64,000 nt of DNA, from assembly GCA_914767715.1 (NCBI GenBank), contig OU612065.1:29698001-29762000 (forward strand). The letters are read 5' to 3'. Shown here piece by piece: positions 36,801 to 49,275 of this stretch. Within the stretch, counting starts at the first letter, position 1, and each line of letters begins with the position of its first letter. The DNA is from Membranipora membranacea. Its lineage: Eukaryota; Bryozoa; Gymnolaemata; Cheilostomatida; Membraniporidae. A program made the translations under genes and the position numbers. The notes under the pieces were generated by a model. That model did not search any database, was not told the origin of the DNA, and saw nothing but the letters and a program-made list of their open reading frames with translations.

Positions 36801-39800
36801 TCCATAACAATATAGCCTCACGAATCATGCTGCTTGCTGTCCTGTCGTGTTTGTATGTATTATAAAGAAAAGAAAGATATTGTGTTATTAACATCTGTAA
36901 TCTAATGGAAGAGTCTTTTGTGTTATTAAGGATTGCGCTAATGTTTTGTGCTCATTTGCGCTCTCTATTAGCTGTTGGGAAGCTGTCATCTTTCCAATTG
37001 TCTATTGACCTCTAAAGTCAACTGCTGACACTATTGTTTTGCGTTGTCTTCGCCGCCACTATATATTTATTAACACCTCAGTCGCGTAGCGTACCTGCAT
37101 TCTGCTATCGCCTACTGTGTGGGACGTTTGGAGCTGCTCTCCACGGCTAACATATTTCTCCAAGGTTTCTGCTGAAAGATTGAAACTACCAGTTCAACTA
37201 CAAATTGGTGAATATTTTTTCCAAGCATTATTTCATCATGAGAAAAACACTTTATTTGCCAAAAGTTGTGGCAAACAATAGCAATTGTTGATTGATTTGT
37301 CAGACATTGACAACCTATGATTAATAGGGCTGTTTGTATTTTCTCCTGCGTTTATCTGTCTGTTTATGCAAAGTGTTTGCTCTGCTGGGCTGTTGCTGTG
37401 GTGCGGAGGCAATGTGTTTTTCAATTAAATTTTAGAGTTCTCTGTTGTATTGTTGAAAGGTTATACTTTTGATAGGCAGGGTCAATATCAAATTCCATTC
37501 TCAATGCTATATTATTATTCTAAATCTTCCATCAAACAAATTTGTATTGCGTATTGTTCGGTTACACAAATTCTATAGCAGGCGTATAGCATTAGGAGTG
37601 GCTTTTAGTGTGTTACGTGCCTATTTCTCAGTTTGTGTGGGTAATAGTTGGAAAAGTAAACGTTCCTCATTTTTATTGTTCAAAGTCATTCTTGCCCATC
37701 TAGACGCACAACAACATAATCATGATTACAATGGACAGTAAGTTGGAGCTTCGTTCCTCGCTAATTCACTTGTTCAGGAGAATCTCATTGCTCAATAGGT
37801 TTGTTAGTCATCTCCGAAATTGTGGTATCTTGCCGTAACAATCAGTTAGTGTTGTGGCTTTCACAATTGGTTAACTAGCTATGCTATCTCTTCTCATCTG
37901 TCATTTCCCACAATTCCTATTGTTCCATTGCCAATATATCATAGCAAACTACATCAGCGTATCAGTTTAATCATGTCTGACACTTTTTTCTTGCCACAAA
38001 CTCATCGTTGTTGGGTACCTCCATGATTGACTTGTTGCCTGTCGTTTGATGGTGATTGTTAGTCAGGGTGTCAGTAGAAAAAAAAGCAATTGGAATTTCA
38101 TCACCACTGATATATTTAGCTAGTGCCTAACTGGCACGCTATTGTTATGCTGGCAGTTTAGAGTATTATTCTGCTTTTGTTCCATTGGCAGCGCTGCTTA
38201 TTTCTAAAGGTCATTAGAGATATAAGCAAGCATCGATTGTTTTTGCAGTGTGTTGTCTAATGCATGCACATGAAGAATATGGATTTTGCCTGATACAATT
38301 GTATTGTTCCACTTTTAGAGAGGTGATGCTTTTAGAACTGAATTACTTGTGCAAGCTGTCAATATAGAACAATGAGTTCACATACAATCTTTTATTCAGA
38401 GCTACATAGCTGATCTATACTTAGGGCATAGCATTACATTGATTTTCCTATTTGTTACGTATGGATTCCTAAGATTTGTATGGATATGCTAGGATGGTAT
38501 TGTTTAGCTCAGGTTCCTATTAATTGTTCCAGCGTATCGATTTGTGCTTCAGACAATAGCGGTACAGCAGAAGCTGTGCTTTTGTTTCCTTTGTTCATTG
38601 GGCAAGCTAATAGCTCAATATGTTTAGATTGGAAATTTTATGTCATATATAATTCATAGAAATCTTATCTCATCCAATTTTAAGTGGCGGTAGTCTGATA
38701 CAGTTGCCTTGTTTTTGGTGTACAAAGCATTATGTCCACAGAGCTTTTTGAAGCAGCGTATTGTTTTTCTTTCACTTGTTACTTGGCTACGTAGCTGAGT
38801 AAGATACTATCAGTGGTGTTGCAACATTTATTCTCTAGGCAAGATTGGAATGTAAAATCACATGACACCTAGACCGTAGTTGTGATCTTCATTTTTAGAA
38901 TTTTAGGCTGGTGCTGGATACAGCCGAGCATTGTCTCCACCTGAAGATTTGTTTGAAAAAATTGTTGAATTATTTTATTTTAATTTTGCTGGTAATTTAT
39001 TTTGTTTTCCTTTTTTGTTGCAGTGATATGTCATCAAAGCGGAAGAATATACCAATAAAGCTCTCACCGACAATGTCAAAATCAAACGACAAATCAGACG
39101 AAGGTCTCTTCCGACCTGACCTAAATCTCCGCACAGAAGACATGCATCATCAGGAGAAGCCTCTACACACACCCCTACACATAGACGTGACAAGTGTTCC
39201 ACACGAACAGCTACTACAGAGTGGTAAGAGACGCACCACCTCACTTAGTGACTCGGCGGACGACTCCGATTCTCAATCATCTCCTCCGGTTACAAAAAGA
39301 GCCAGAGTGACGAGCTCAACATCGTCAGCTAAAGATGGCGGCGTTATGGACAGTGTAAAGGAAGCTCTAATGGCTAGTGATGTAAGCGTGTCTGAGAAAC
39401 AAGAGCAACTCAACAGAATGATCGCCGAGCTTCAAAACCTCAAACAGAATCTTTCAGCAGACACAAAGGTAAGTTTGACAGTTTCGGCATAAATATTATT
39501 TGAGTCATCCGGAAACAAAGGCATGCTTGTGAAAGCTACTAAAAATAAACACCTACTCATCTATTGTTTGTTTTTGTAGCCAAATTTTGGGCAACTTGGT
39601 TTCTTTGGTGATATCATCGCTTCATCAAGCCTGTTTTGCTGCCTCATTTTAACCTCAGCCCTCCTCCCTCCCTGCATGTAACATTATTTTGGTTCCTTTC
39701 GTGAATCATCTTTTCTTTCAACTCTCATCAAGTAACCGGCCAGATGAGTTCATAAAAATTTCGACCTTTAACCGCCAGCTGCCAAGTTATTTTTTATGTA

Positions 39801-42800
39801 TCCATTGTGTTTTGAATATCCACTCATTGTCAATATTAGTGTGGTTGCTTTTATGGCCAATATGCTGTAGGTACGGTACCAACTCTTTCATTTCTTCCAT
39901 CCACTTTGTCATATCTTCTTGTGACAGGTTATTGGTTATTAAGACCTTTTAACAGCCTGCTGCAACGGGCAAGGCCTTTTCAGCATCTCCATCAACTTAG
40001 ATAGTTTCTAAACCTTCGGTTATCTCTCACACTTTCGCCTTTTACTTAGTAATTATTGGTTCATTTTTGCCACCCAGAAGATTTGCTGAGTGTATAATCT
40101 GGTACACATACTTTATCTCCTAATATTTCTGCAATCGTTTGAGGGGGAGGAATATATACAATCAGCTGTCATGACTCTTAAAAAACTCTTCCCTGTCCCC
40201 TGTCGTCTCTTATGGCCCCCTATTTCATTCTCACAACCTGACCCCCATATCACTACATCACTCCTCAAGGAAACTGTGTATGTTTGCCACAGAGTTTATT
40301 GACCGCGTCATTTATTTCAGAGGGACTAGGACTTCATCTGCTACTACGACAGGAGGTGACATTTGAACACATAATTTATCATCATCAATTTTGACACGAT
40401 TTGCATCATCATTTTGTTACATGATTTTCTGTTTTCATTTTCACTCACAGTTTTGAAAGTTTTATTACACTCGGTTCAATTCTTGTATTAGTTCCTCAGC
40501 CTATGTTTTTGGTTATTCTATTGGGTAAACCACATGGAAATTGCTAAAGGCCATTACGAGGCTCTGGTAAATGAATCAACAACTAGTTTTCTGCTGTTCA
40601 GATCAAAGCTCGTAATATTTGTGGTTGTATTTGTCTGGAAAGATGTAATTATTGCAACTAGTCTTTGGGGTTGAGTGATGCAGACAAGATCATTGCGATA
40701 ACACAAAGAAAGAAATGATTACTAATGGCAGTACGCTGTCCCAAAACATGGGATTCAGATCTTAGTAACCCTATTAGTATCTCATGTGGCTACTGAAACT
40801 CAGTGAATCTGATTTAGGAAAGATTGTCCAAAATTTAGGCTGCCTAATAAGCACTTGGGTTACCACCACCACACACCCGCGAATTCACAAAGCATTCCTC
40901 AAGAACTAGAGGCTGTTCACAAGTTTATTATCTCACTTCTTAGTTTGTGACTCTAACTTCCAATACAGACACAGATGTCTTGTTAAATCAACAGCAGGAC
41001 AAAGTCTTCTATATATGTGTGTGTATTCTATACAGGCTCTTCACAAGGGCGAAGCAACAATATAGGCGAGAACTAAAACTCAATTCACAATCAATGCCCT
41101 GTCAAAATAATGTCAGGCATTTCTTTTATTGTTGCACAAGAGTCTTTGGATCAAGTGTCTCAAGTGTTCATGCTGCATTCTTAATATCATATTGTATCGC
41201 TGATGTATTGTAGAATCAAGCAGAAGAAAATGGCCACCTGCAAAGAACAGAAGATAAGAATAACAATGGTAAGATGATTCCTTGCATTTGACATATTTAC
41301 CAGCGCCGAGCTGCTTGGCGTCAAATAAATAAATAATCAGCGGAAAGCTGAGTTTTTACTCCCTCTACTCCCAATCCGCGAGATCACAAATAGACTGGGC
41401 CAGTTCTCGGAATAGCTCAAAAGTAAAGAGGTCCCCTCTGTATTCAGTTGGCCAGAGATTATTCCGTGTTTTTGATCATTTGAACTTGAAAGAATGCAGT
41501 AGGCTGCAAAAGGTGCGGGACAGGTTTACCGTTGGGAACACAGCTTTGCTGTTTAACCATGGTGCTGTGTAATAATGTTATTGTAGACCAGCAACTACAA
41601 TAACTTTGTCAAATGCACGTAATACAAGCAGATCAATACAAGAATACAATACTAGCGTTATAATCACGTATTACCAATCGACCACCCAGCATTGCATTAT
41701 CCTCAAGCTGCTAACAACAGTTGATGGTAGCAGCAAGCAAGCGGCAGCATAGCTTGCCCCGAGCTACAATAGCTATTATAATGCCGAACACAAACACCCT
41801 ACTCAATAACAGGAACAAAGGCAACGTTGCCTAATCGCTAGTCAGTAACAAGAAAGCTTGGGATTGTTTAGTATGCTATCTGCTATTAACACTGGCAGGC
41901 ATTCTTAAGGGATTACGCAAGCACTTGTTTCAATTATTATCAGCTTCTCAAATTGCCAGCTAAATGGAATAAAAAAACACAATGGCCTGCTTTGTACTGT
42001 TAACATACAAACTTAATCAAAACAATCTCTCTGGATATTTTTAAGCTGCTATTACTAAATGATGAAGTAGATTTCTGCTTTGCTTTTCCTCCTCAAAGTT
42101 AGATTATTTATCTTAGTTTATTGATTTATCCTTCCTTTGTCTTTCCAGATAATGATGGAAGAAGAAGCAACACAGCAAGCCCATATAGTGACATGAGCAG
42201 TGATTGTGGTGAGTTGTCTCCCTTGATTGTCACAAATCTAGTCGCTCTTTTTCCTACCAGCATTTTCTAGGAGATTTAATGGATATCACTGCACTAAATC
42301 TGAGTGAACTGTCAAATAAACAAAACTGACATGCAGATGTTTGTCCTCAAACCTACGTTTGTCCACCACTTTGACCAGACAAATGACAATAATATGTGGC
42401 CAAAATGTAATACATAACGTACTTATGATATAGTTTTTATTGATTATGTCCTTATTATAAAAAGGGATTGATTAAGATACAATCTGTACTTTTTTGCCCT
42501 ATGTCTCATCAAATCCTCGATGATGTCACATTATTTTTAGTCCCTGACATTGCAATTTTCTGCCTCCGGAGTTGTCCTCTGATTATTGAAGAGACTGGTA
42601 TTGATTATGTTGATCATAGCAATTCATTTGTCTATTGTTTAAGTCATTATGACAGCACTTTGAATTGGATGAAATCATGACCACAATAACTTTCCACTTC
42701 CCCCTGTGTCCACCAGATTTGATGGCCACAAAAGCATGATTCAAATAGATTAGGAAATAAAATCTAAGCTGGCATTACTGGTGTAAGATTGTAAACAATA

Positions 42801-45800
42801 AGTCATTGATTCACTCAACATTCCTGTCAGTCCTAGTGTTTAGTTACATGACGATTCACCTGACTTTTTGCTATTACTGTAAGTCCTCCACAAGCAGCCA
42901 TTGAGGTATATGGATTTTTTTATGATGCTACAAACAATAGAATGTAGGCCTTCTCACCTAGCTTTGTCACGCGGTAACCTTTTGGTTAGAGGAACACCCA
43001 AAAACCCAAATAGTAGCTGCGTGTCAAGGCTACTTCTCACCTGCTACCACATGTGTCACTACTGAACTGAAATAATAAAGCTTGTGATCTTTTTGTTTGT
43101 TATTTAGGTGACATCCCACTAAACTTAAGCAAACCCAGGACAAAGGCTGATAAAGCCAGCTTACATTTACACAGTGGAACTCATCACCTAGCTCAGCAGC
43201 AGCGACACAACGGCAGCAGCAGAGGCAGCATCAATGTACATAAAAAAGGTACTTTTGGTCACAACACAATAAACAATGGCTATAAAATGTTATTGATGAC
43301 TTAGCTCAGCTGTTCATATATATAATAGCCTAAAGAATAAGTTCAAACTCTGTGCAGAAGAGCGCTTTTACTGCGGTGCATAAGCTGCCGCAGAATCATT
43401 GTTCAACTTGGTGAATAATTGTCTATAATTGGGTTTATATCCCCAATGAGTTGAATCTCTTTGTGTTTGTTTGATAATAAAAGTCTACTTTTTAACTCAA
43501 TTATAGTCAAATCCACGATTGCTTGTTGGACAATGAATTTGATCAGTTTATGTTGCTGATTTAATTTGGCCAGATTTGCAATTCTGCTCTCATCTTTGCT
43601 TATTATTATAATAACAAATTTTTACGTGTTACGGGCAAAAGCATAATTCAGCTTGGTAATTCCTATTGATCTCCTTGGCACAGATGTACGATGCTAAGGC
43701 TTTGAACCAAAAGGCTCAAGGGACGAGTCACGATTACAATAAGATATTGTTGCCATTAACATGTGTCTTGGGGCTGAATCTTTACGACTTTGAAATTACT
43801 AGAAATCAATTTTGAAGAATTCCATTAGCTCGGATTTTTATTGTAATAACCATCAGCATGGGAATAGATTTTTGTCTATTCTTTGGTGCAATGAATGCGA
43901 ATCCTATTCTTAGCTCAAAGACAATAATTATTGCCCAATGGCTATCAAATTTATTGCCCGCTTGTACTTAAAGGGCAAATAAAATGCTTGGTCACTTCTT
44001 TGGGCAGGATGTAGTCCAGAACTTGGCCCATGGGGAATTACATCAACGCTGTCCTGTCTGCCAGCCACAAACGTGTACCAGTATACAAGTACATGCGAAT
44101 GGTTATTACAATTTAAACCCAATTTCAATATTTCTCATCTAGTGAGAAAGTAACTCCAAGTATCAATTTGGAAATTTTCCGATAATGACCTCAAATGATG
44201 CTGTTGAGTGTGTGACAGCATAGTATAGTCAGCGCCTGACTCAAACCATTCCGATGTTCCGGTGCTGAGTAACCTATTGTATAGTTAGTCAGCGCTGCAC
44301 TATAATAGTATAATATGAGCACTTCGTATCAGGTGGGAAAAACACAGTGACTGTTAATTGCCGTCCACATTGACTCATTTGACATCTCACACCTATCGGA
44401 ATGGTGACCAGGTTCGATCCGTATCTCATTCATTGCTTCTCTATGTTACAGAAATGACAAGCCCCACTTCGATGGCGGCACATATTGCTATGACTCAGAG
44501 CACTACTATGGCCACTCAGCTTCCAGCTACTTTGGCGATGGCAGCAGGCATCCCTGCCTCGATGGCTCAGTTCTTGCCTGCACAAGGGTTTTTACCTGCG
44601 TTCCATAGTCTTATGGCCCAATCAGGACAACATCTTGGACTACAAATGCCACCAATGGCCTCAACATCTAACACTATCATGGATAAGGTAATTTTTCTAA
44701 AATATTTGATTGTAGCCTACTGCGGAATAATGATAAAGGATAATTTATTTGACTAGCTGGGTTTTCACTTAGAGCCAGCTGGATTTGAATCGATGTCACC
44801 TGTCAATGACCACGCGAACAGGAACCTGTTTGGAGCTTGATTTAAACTTAAAATAGGACAGCCAGGAGTATACAAAACAATTAATTTAACTGATATGACA
44901 ACCCAGCCCTTCAATACAATGGTACCCCCATTTACTTAAAAAGGTAATGGTAGGCACTGCCAAAAAACACCTTGAATTTTTTGTTCAAGTGATTGATGTG
45001 GTTTGCATTGGCTGATACCGTGATGATTTCGACATACAGTAAAGTTCTCTACCGAAACATGCTCAACAAACCTTAAATATCTTTGATCTATAGATATAAT
45101 TAGTATCCCCAAAAGTGTAACTTCGAATTTGTGACACCACAATAGCATGCGCAAAAAGACACAGTGGCCACCGCTTACTGATGGACTAAGCGCCTGTCAA
45201 CTAACTGTTACTGTTACTGCTGTTGGCCGAGCTGCAGTTGAAACTGTATGCAATAAAAATACCAGAGTGATTAAACATCCATCTGATTGTTCTATTAGCA
45301 CACATCTGGTTAACAGACAAAAATATACAAGGAAAATATTTATTCTTCAGTTAACTAACTGCTAATCATTGTGTTTGTTGAGATGACCTGACAGTGAGGT
45401 ATAATGCGATGACCTTAGGGTGACTGATGACTTGTATGCTTAACAACGTCAATAAAATATCACTTTATGATGTCATTATGCAGCTATGCTGCCTATCTTA
45501 CTCTTTTGTCACTTATTTTAATGAGAACCTGTTGCCCTAATGTCTATCAAGTTGTCATTTTCGGAGAAAACGCGTGATGCCCTAGGTTGGCAAACCCATT
45601 TTCATTCATTTTTTGTCACTCTAAGATTGAGACATCCAATTGTTACTAAACAATGCTTAGATGACCATTTAACAGAGATATTGGAGTAAGGGCTTCCCGC
45701 AATGCATCACGATTATGCAATTACCTGGCTTATCTAATATAACCTAATGAGCATATTTATGTGATTTCTGGTGAAACTGTATTTGGGATTGTCATGGTAC

Positions 45801-48800
45801 ATACCATGTTACTGACTGATGTACCACAGATTTTATCACAAGTTAAATCTTACTTTTTATAGGAGAAGCTGGTTCAGGAAGCCCTGGCTATGCAGGTGCC
45901 ACACCCTGCCCTGACCATGTCTATGCAGGGATTGGCTGCTGCTGGTATGCCGGTGGCGTACAACTCCAACCAGATGATGAACAACAATAACAGACAGAGC
46001 GTGAGCAGTGATGATGAAGTACAAGGTAATAATATAATATAATATTATAATCTTTATTTCAAACCATTGGTATGCTACCTTAATAAAAAGTGGCCACCCT
46101 TACAGGTTTTGGTACAATAAAAATGATAAAACATAAAACTTGCATTTTGTTGGCATCCCGGATTAAAAAGGAATTACTGACTTTGGGTTTAATTTCGAGT
46201 TATATTTTTGGTGTGTCTTGTTGTGAACTACGGCCAAAAATTAGTTTAGGTAATTTTCCATAATGTTCAGCCCGATCTGAGATACATAAAGTTGTCGGCA
46301 GCTGGAATTGACAAGTTTACAGGAGGTGTGAAAAAGTCATACTCCTTAGTCGCTTTTACGGTAATTTAGCTCTACCTGATTAGCGGACGTATTGTGTGAA
46401 AACATGATGTAGTTGTGTTTTCCCCTGGAAGTGTCTAATAAAAGATATAGGGCACGCTGACTCACAAGAACGCCTACCGCTGACGCATCGGAAGACTCTA
46501 CGCTGACGCATAGGGAAGCTTTGCGCTGACGCATAGGAAACCTCACTTTGACGCATAGGAAAGCCTCACCTTGACGCCTAGCTTTGCCATTAATGACACA
46601 TGTTGTAATGTTTGAAAAAGCCAATTTTCCACAGATTTGAGATAGAATGTCCTACTCAATCCAAATCTGATCATCAGTGTAAAAAAAGCAGCTACAATTT
46701 CTTTCGTAAGACGAAAGCATTGTTACGGTGAGAGCCTTTTATTTGAGGCCTGTTCTTGTTATTGGAAAAGAGTAATAAACATGCTTTTGACAGGTTTTTT
46801 TCATTCACAAGAAGCCAGCTTTGCAGCGCAGTGCACATTGTGGCACAGACCCTAAACTAATCCTGTTCCAAGGCAGGAAAGACATGAAAACTTTCCTTAG
46901 ATCTTGGATCTTGTTATTGGGGAATATCGATAAATTTCACAGCTTGCACACTATATTTAAATGTAACCAGATAGGCTACCTTGAAGCCAATCTCTCCTAG
47001 TTCCTACTACGTACCAAGACAATAAAATCATGTTAAGTTGAAAAGTGATGCCGTTGTTATGATCACAGATTGTCACATGTGGAATCTTTTTGCATAATGA
47101 TATGCTTTGTTGTGAAATTTTAATCTGGCATGAAACATGCCCTGGCCGCATTTACCGCATTTATACCCTGTCTGGAATTATCACTCAGCAATATTTATAT
47201 CTATGTCAAGGAAAATGATAATATAAATCGTCTTCATTGAGGTCGCAGTACCATTAGGTGCAATGAGCCTAACAGATGAGTGCTCCCTCGATCCATCTGT
47301 AGCGCAAGAAAAATTTCCACTTAACCAGCATAAGTTTACAACCAGGTGTATCTCAGGCAAAAGTGTGTATTTTGTAAGCAATAGTTTCTAAACGTGATCT
47401 TATGTTCACAAACAGCCAAAAACACAAATTAAACCACAGACCAAAATTTAATCAAAATCCTTTGTAACATGCACTGAACCAAGTTCTCTTGCACTAGCTT
47501 AAAAAATTCTGGTGGACTAAAGCTGATTGGTTGGAAATTAAACCAATCAACTTCGCCGGGATTTCCTTGTACAAGGTGACCCAATGACTACCTAATGAAG
47601 GATCAATTTGTCATCTTAAAGATATATAATCTGTGATAGAATTTGATCTATTTCATATCTTAAGGTGGCAGTTTGGTTGCAAAATGTGATTAACCATTGC
47701 AGACTTTTTGGTAAATTATCTCTCTTTTTTGTAGCCAAGATAATCAGGTCACCTAAGGAAAAGGCAGAACCAAACAAGCCTCATATTAAGCGTCCGATGA
47801 ATGCTTTCATGGTGTGGGCAAGAGAGGAGAGGCGATCTATTCTGAAAGCCTGTCCAGACATGCACAACTCTAACATCAGTAAAATCTTAGGTAAGTCATC
47901 CAGGCTGTGAAAAAAAGGGGTGCTCCATGCTCATGACGTAGACACGAGTGCTTATTTCACACATTCTGTGTGATGAAAAGCGTTGCTTGTTCGAATGCGC
48001 AACTCAAGTCTTGCTTGTTTATAGGCCTACTTGACAACGGCTGATATCAAGTTTAATCTACACAGCCGAGTGGAATGTAGTTGACTGTCACACTACCTAA
48101 TTTTGGTTTAACAACTGGATGTAGGGAAACTACAACCTCCCATCTTTAAAGCCGCTAATTGGCTATAATAACAGTTGCGGCAGTAATTCTCACTTTGTGA
48201 ATGAACTATTTTTCAGGAGCTAAATGGAAAAATATGTCCAACGCAGAGAAACAGCCATATTATGAGGAGCAGTCAAGACTGAGCAAGTTGCACATGGAAA
48301 ATCATCCAGATTACCGATACAGGTACGGTGTACAGCAGCTTGTTTTAAGACCATGTAACCGTTATCTGCAGAAGTAATAATCTGTTTCTATGCAGATTTT
48401 GTATTGTAATTGGAGAACAGTTACACAAAATTTCTGGTGACAGGCACCCAGCAGGTGATATTCACATTATTCTACCGCAATTCTTCTTCAAGCAGGTAGC
48501 CTAAGAATTCGACCATTACTTTCTGAGAAAAACAGCAGCTTATGTTTGCACATGCTGGTAGTGCCGTGAGTGCTATCACGCCAAGGAGGGCTTCTCCATC
48601 AGCATTCACTGTAGGTGTACTGCATTCCACCGATGCATATCAATTTCTTTAGTGACATTGTGTTTTATAACCACATGTTATCATGGCTGTGTTTTGTTTT
48701 CTAGACCGAGGCCAAAGAGAACCTGCATTGTTGATGGCAAAAAACTTCGCATCTCCGAATACAAAAACCTGATGAGAAACAGAAGGCATGAGATGCAGAG

Positions 48801-49275
48801 GATTTGGTGGGACAACGGAAAGATGTACGAGATGGAATCGGATGGTAAGTTTCAACTTAGACTTTGATCATTTTATAATATTCATATTGATCAGAAAGTT
48901 TTGCACAACCAATATCCCTAACTCCATGTATTCATTATGCATAACAATGGTAATATGGAAGTTGTCACTGCTATGTTATGTGTGAACAACTCCTAAATAC
49001 TTAGTTATAGCAGGGTTGTAACAGGGAGTTTGGGATATCCTACCATCCCCTGGTAAATTGGTATACAAGCACAATATATATATAATCATAACTTTTAAAA
49101 ACATTTAAAGGCGTGTCTTATAAACATTTATCTATGATTTTCAGAGCATGATGGAAAGAGTCCCTCAGATCAGCCCATCTTCCCTGGACACTCAGGTGAT
49201 AAACAAACCGACAACGGAGCTCGAAGCCCTACTTCTCAATCTCATGCTGTCACAGTGTCAGCAGATCATCGCTAA
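33807..49275 (+). CDS. SoxD: SoxD-group HMG-box transcription factor (Sox5/6/13 type), 11 coding exons
   Basis: Sequence-specific nuclear factor. Vertebrate SoxD proteins dimerise through a coiled coil and bind paired AACAAT sites. Exons: 33807-33832, 39024-39468, 41214-41268, 42149-42208, 43108-43248, 44452-44687, 45863-46025, 47735-47890, 48217-48322, 48705-48844, 49145-49275. All phases join, giving 552 aa ending SADHR-stop. The 26 nt first exon (MSLNFSIE) continues in frame into exon 2, and an in-frame TGA lies upstream of its ATG. A coiled-coil segment ([20 protein letters not shown]) is near residues 132-155. PLNLSKP (199-205) matches the CtBP-binding PLNLS motif known in Sox6. The HMG box is at about 392-470 ([18 protein letters not shown] ... 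[12 protein letters not shown]), followed by the SoxD-specific [19 protein letters not shown]. Introns fall inside the HMG box after KILG and after YRYR. It is shorter than human Sox5, with little of the long Gln-rich region. 3' UTR AATAAA at 50435. Confidence 0.95.
33833..39023 (+). promoter_or_regulatory. SoxD intron 1, dense in ATTGTT hexamers
   Basis: This 5.2 kb intron has no supported exon. Between about 36360 and 39000 I count roughly 16 ATTGTT on the plus strand and 4 AACAAT, often as TATTGTTC (for example near 37553, 37675, 38302, 38523). This density of SOX core sites in a SOX gene's first intron suggests an enhancer, but the plus strand is also T-rich, which accounts for part of it. 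Confidence 0.35.
46479..46584. repeat. Minisatellite, five units of about 23 bp
   Basis: Units follow the pattern CGCTGACGCATAGGGAAGCTTTG with variation (CGCTGACGCATCGGAAGACT, CGCTGACGCATAGGAAACCT, CTTTGACGCATAGGAAAGCC, CCTTGACGCCTAG). It lies in SoxD intron 7, the intron just upstream of the first HMG-box exon (46026-47734). It is locally GC- and CpG-rich compared with its surroundings. Confidence 0.8.
49022..49051. repeat. Short interspersed palindrome, CCAGGGAGG-like
   Basis: CAGGGAGTTTGGGATATCC and TACCATCCCCTG form imperfect arms, in the last SoxD intron. Confidence 0.5.

Noticed and set aside
39028-39030. SoxD start codon at 39028
   Set aside because: The upstream 26 nt exon joins in frame through the 39021-39023 CAG acceptor, and is preceded by an in-frame stop, so 33807 is preferred; 39028 remains a possible secondary start.
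38975-39244. Antisense frame opposite SoxD exon 2
   Set aside because: Shadow of the real SoxD exon, which carries conserved coiled-coil coding sequence on the plus strand.
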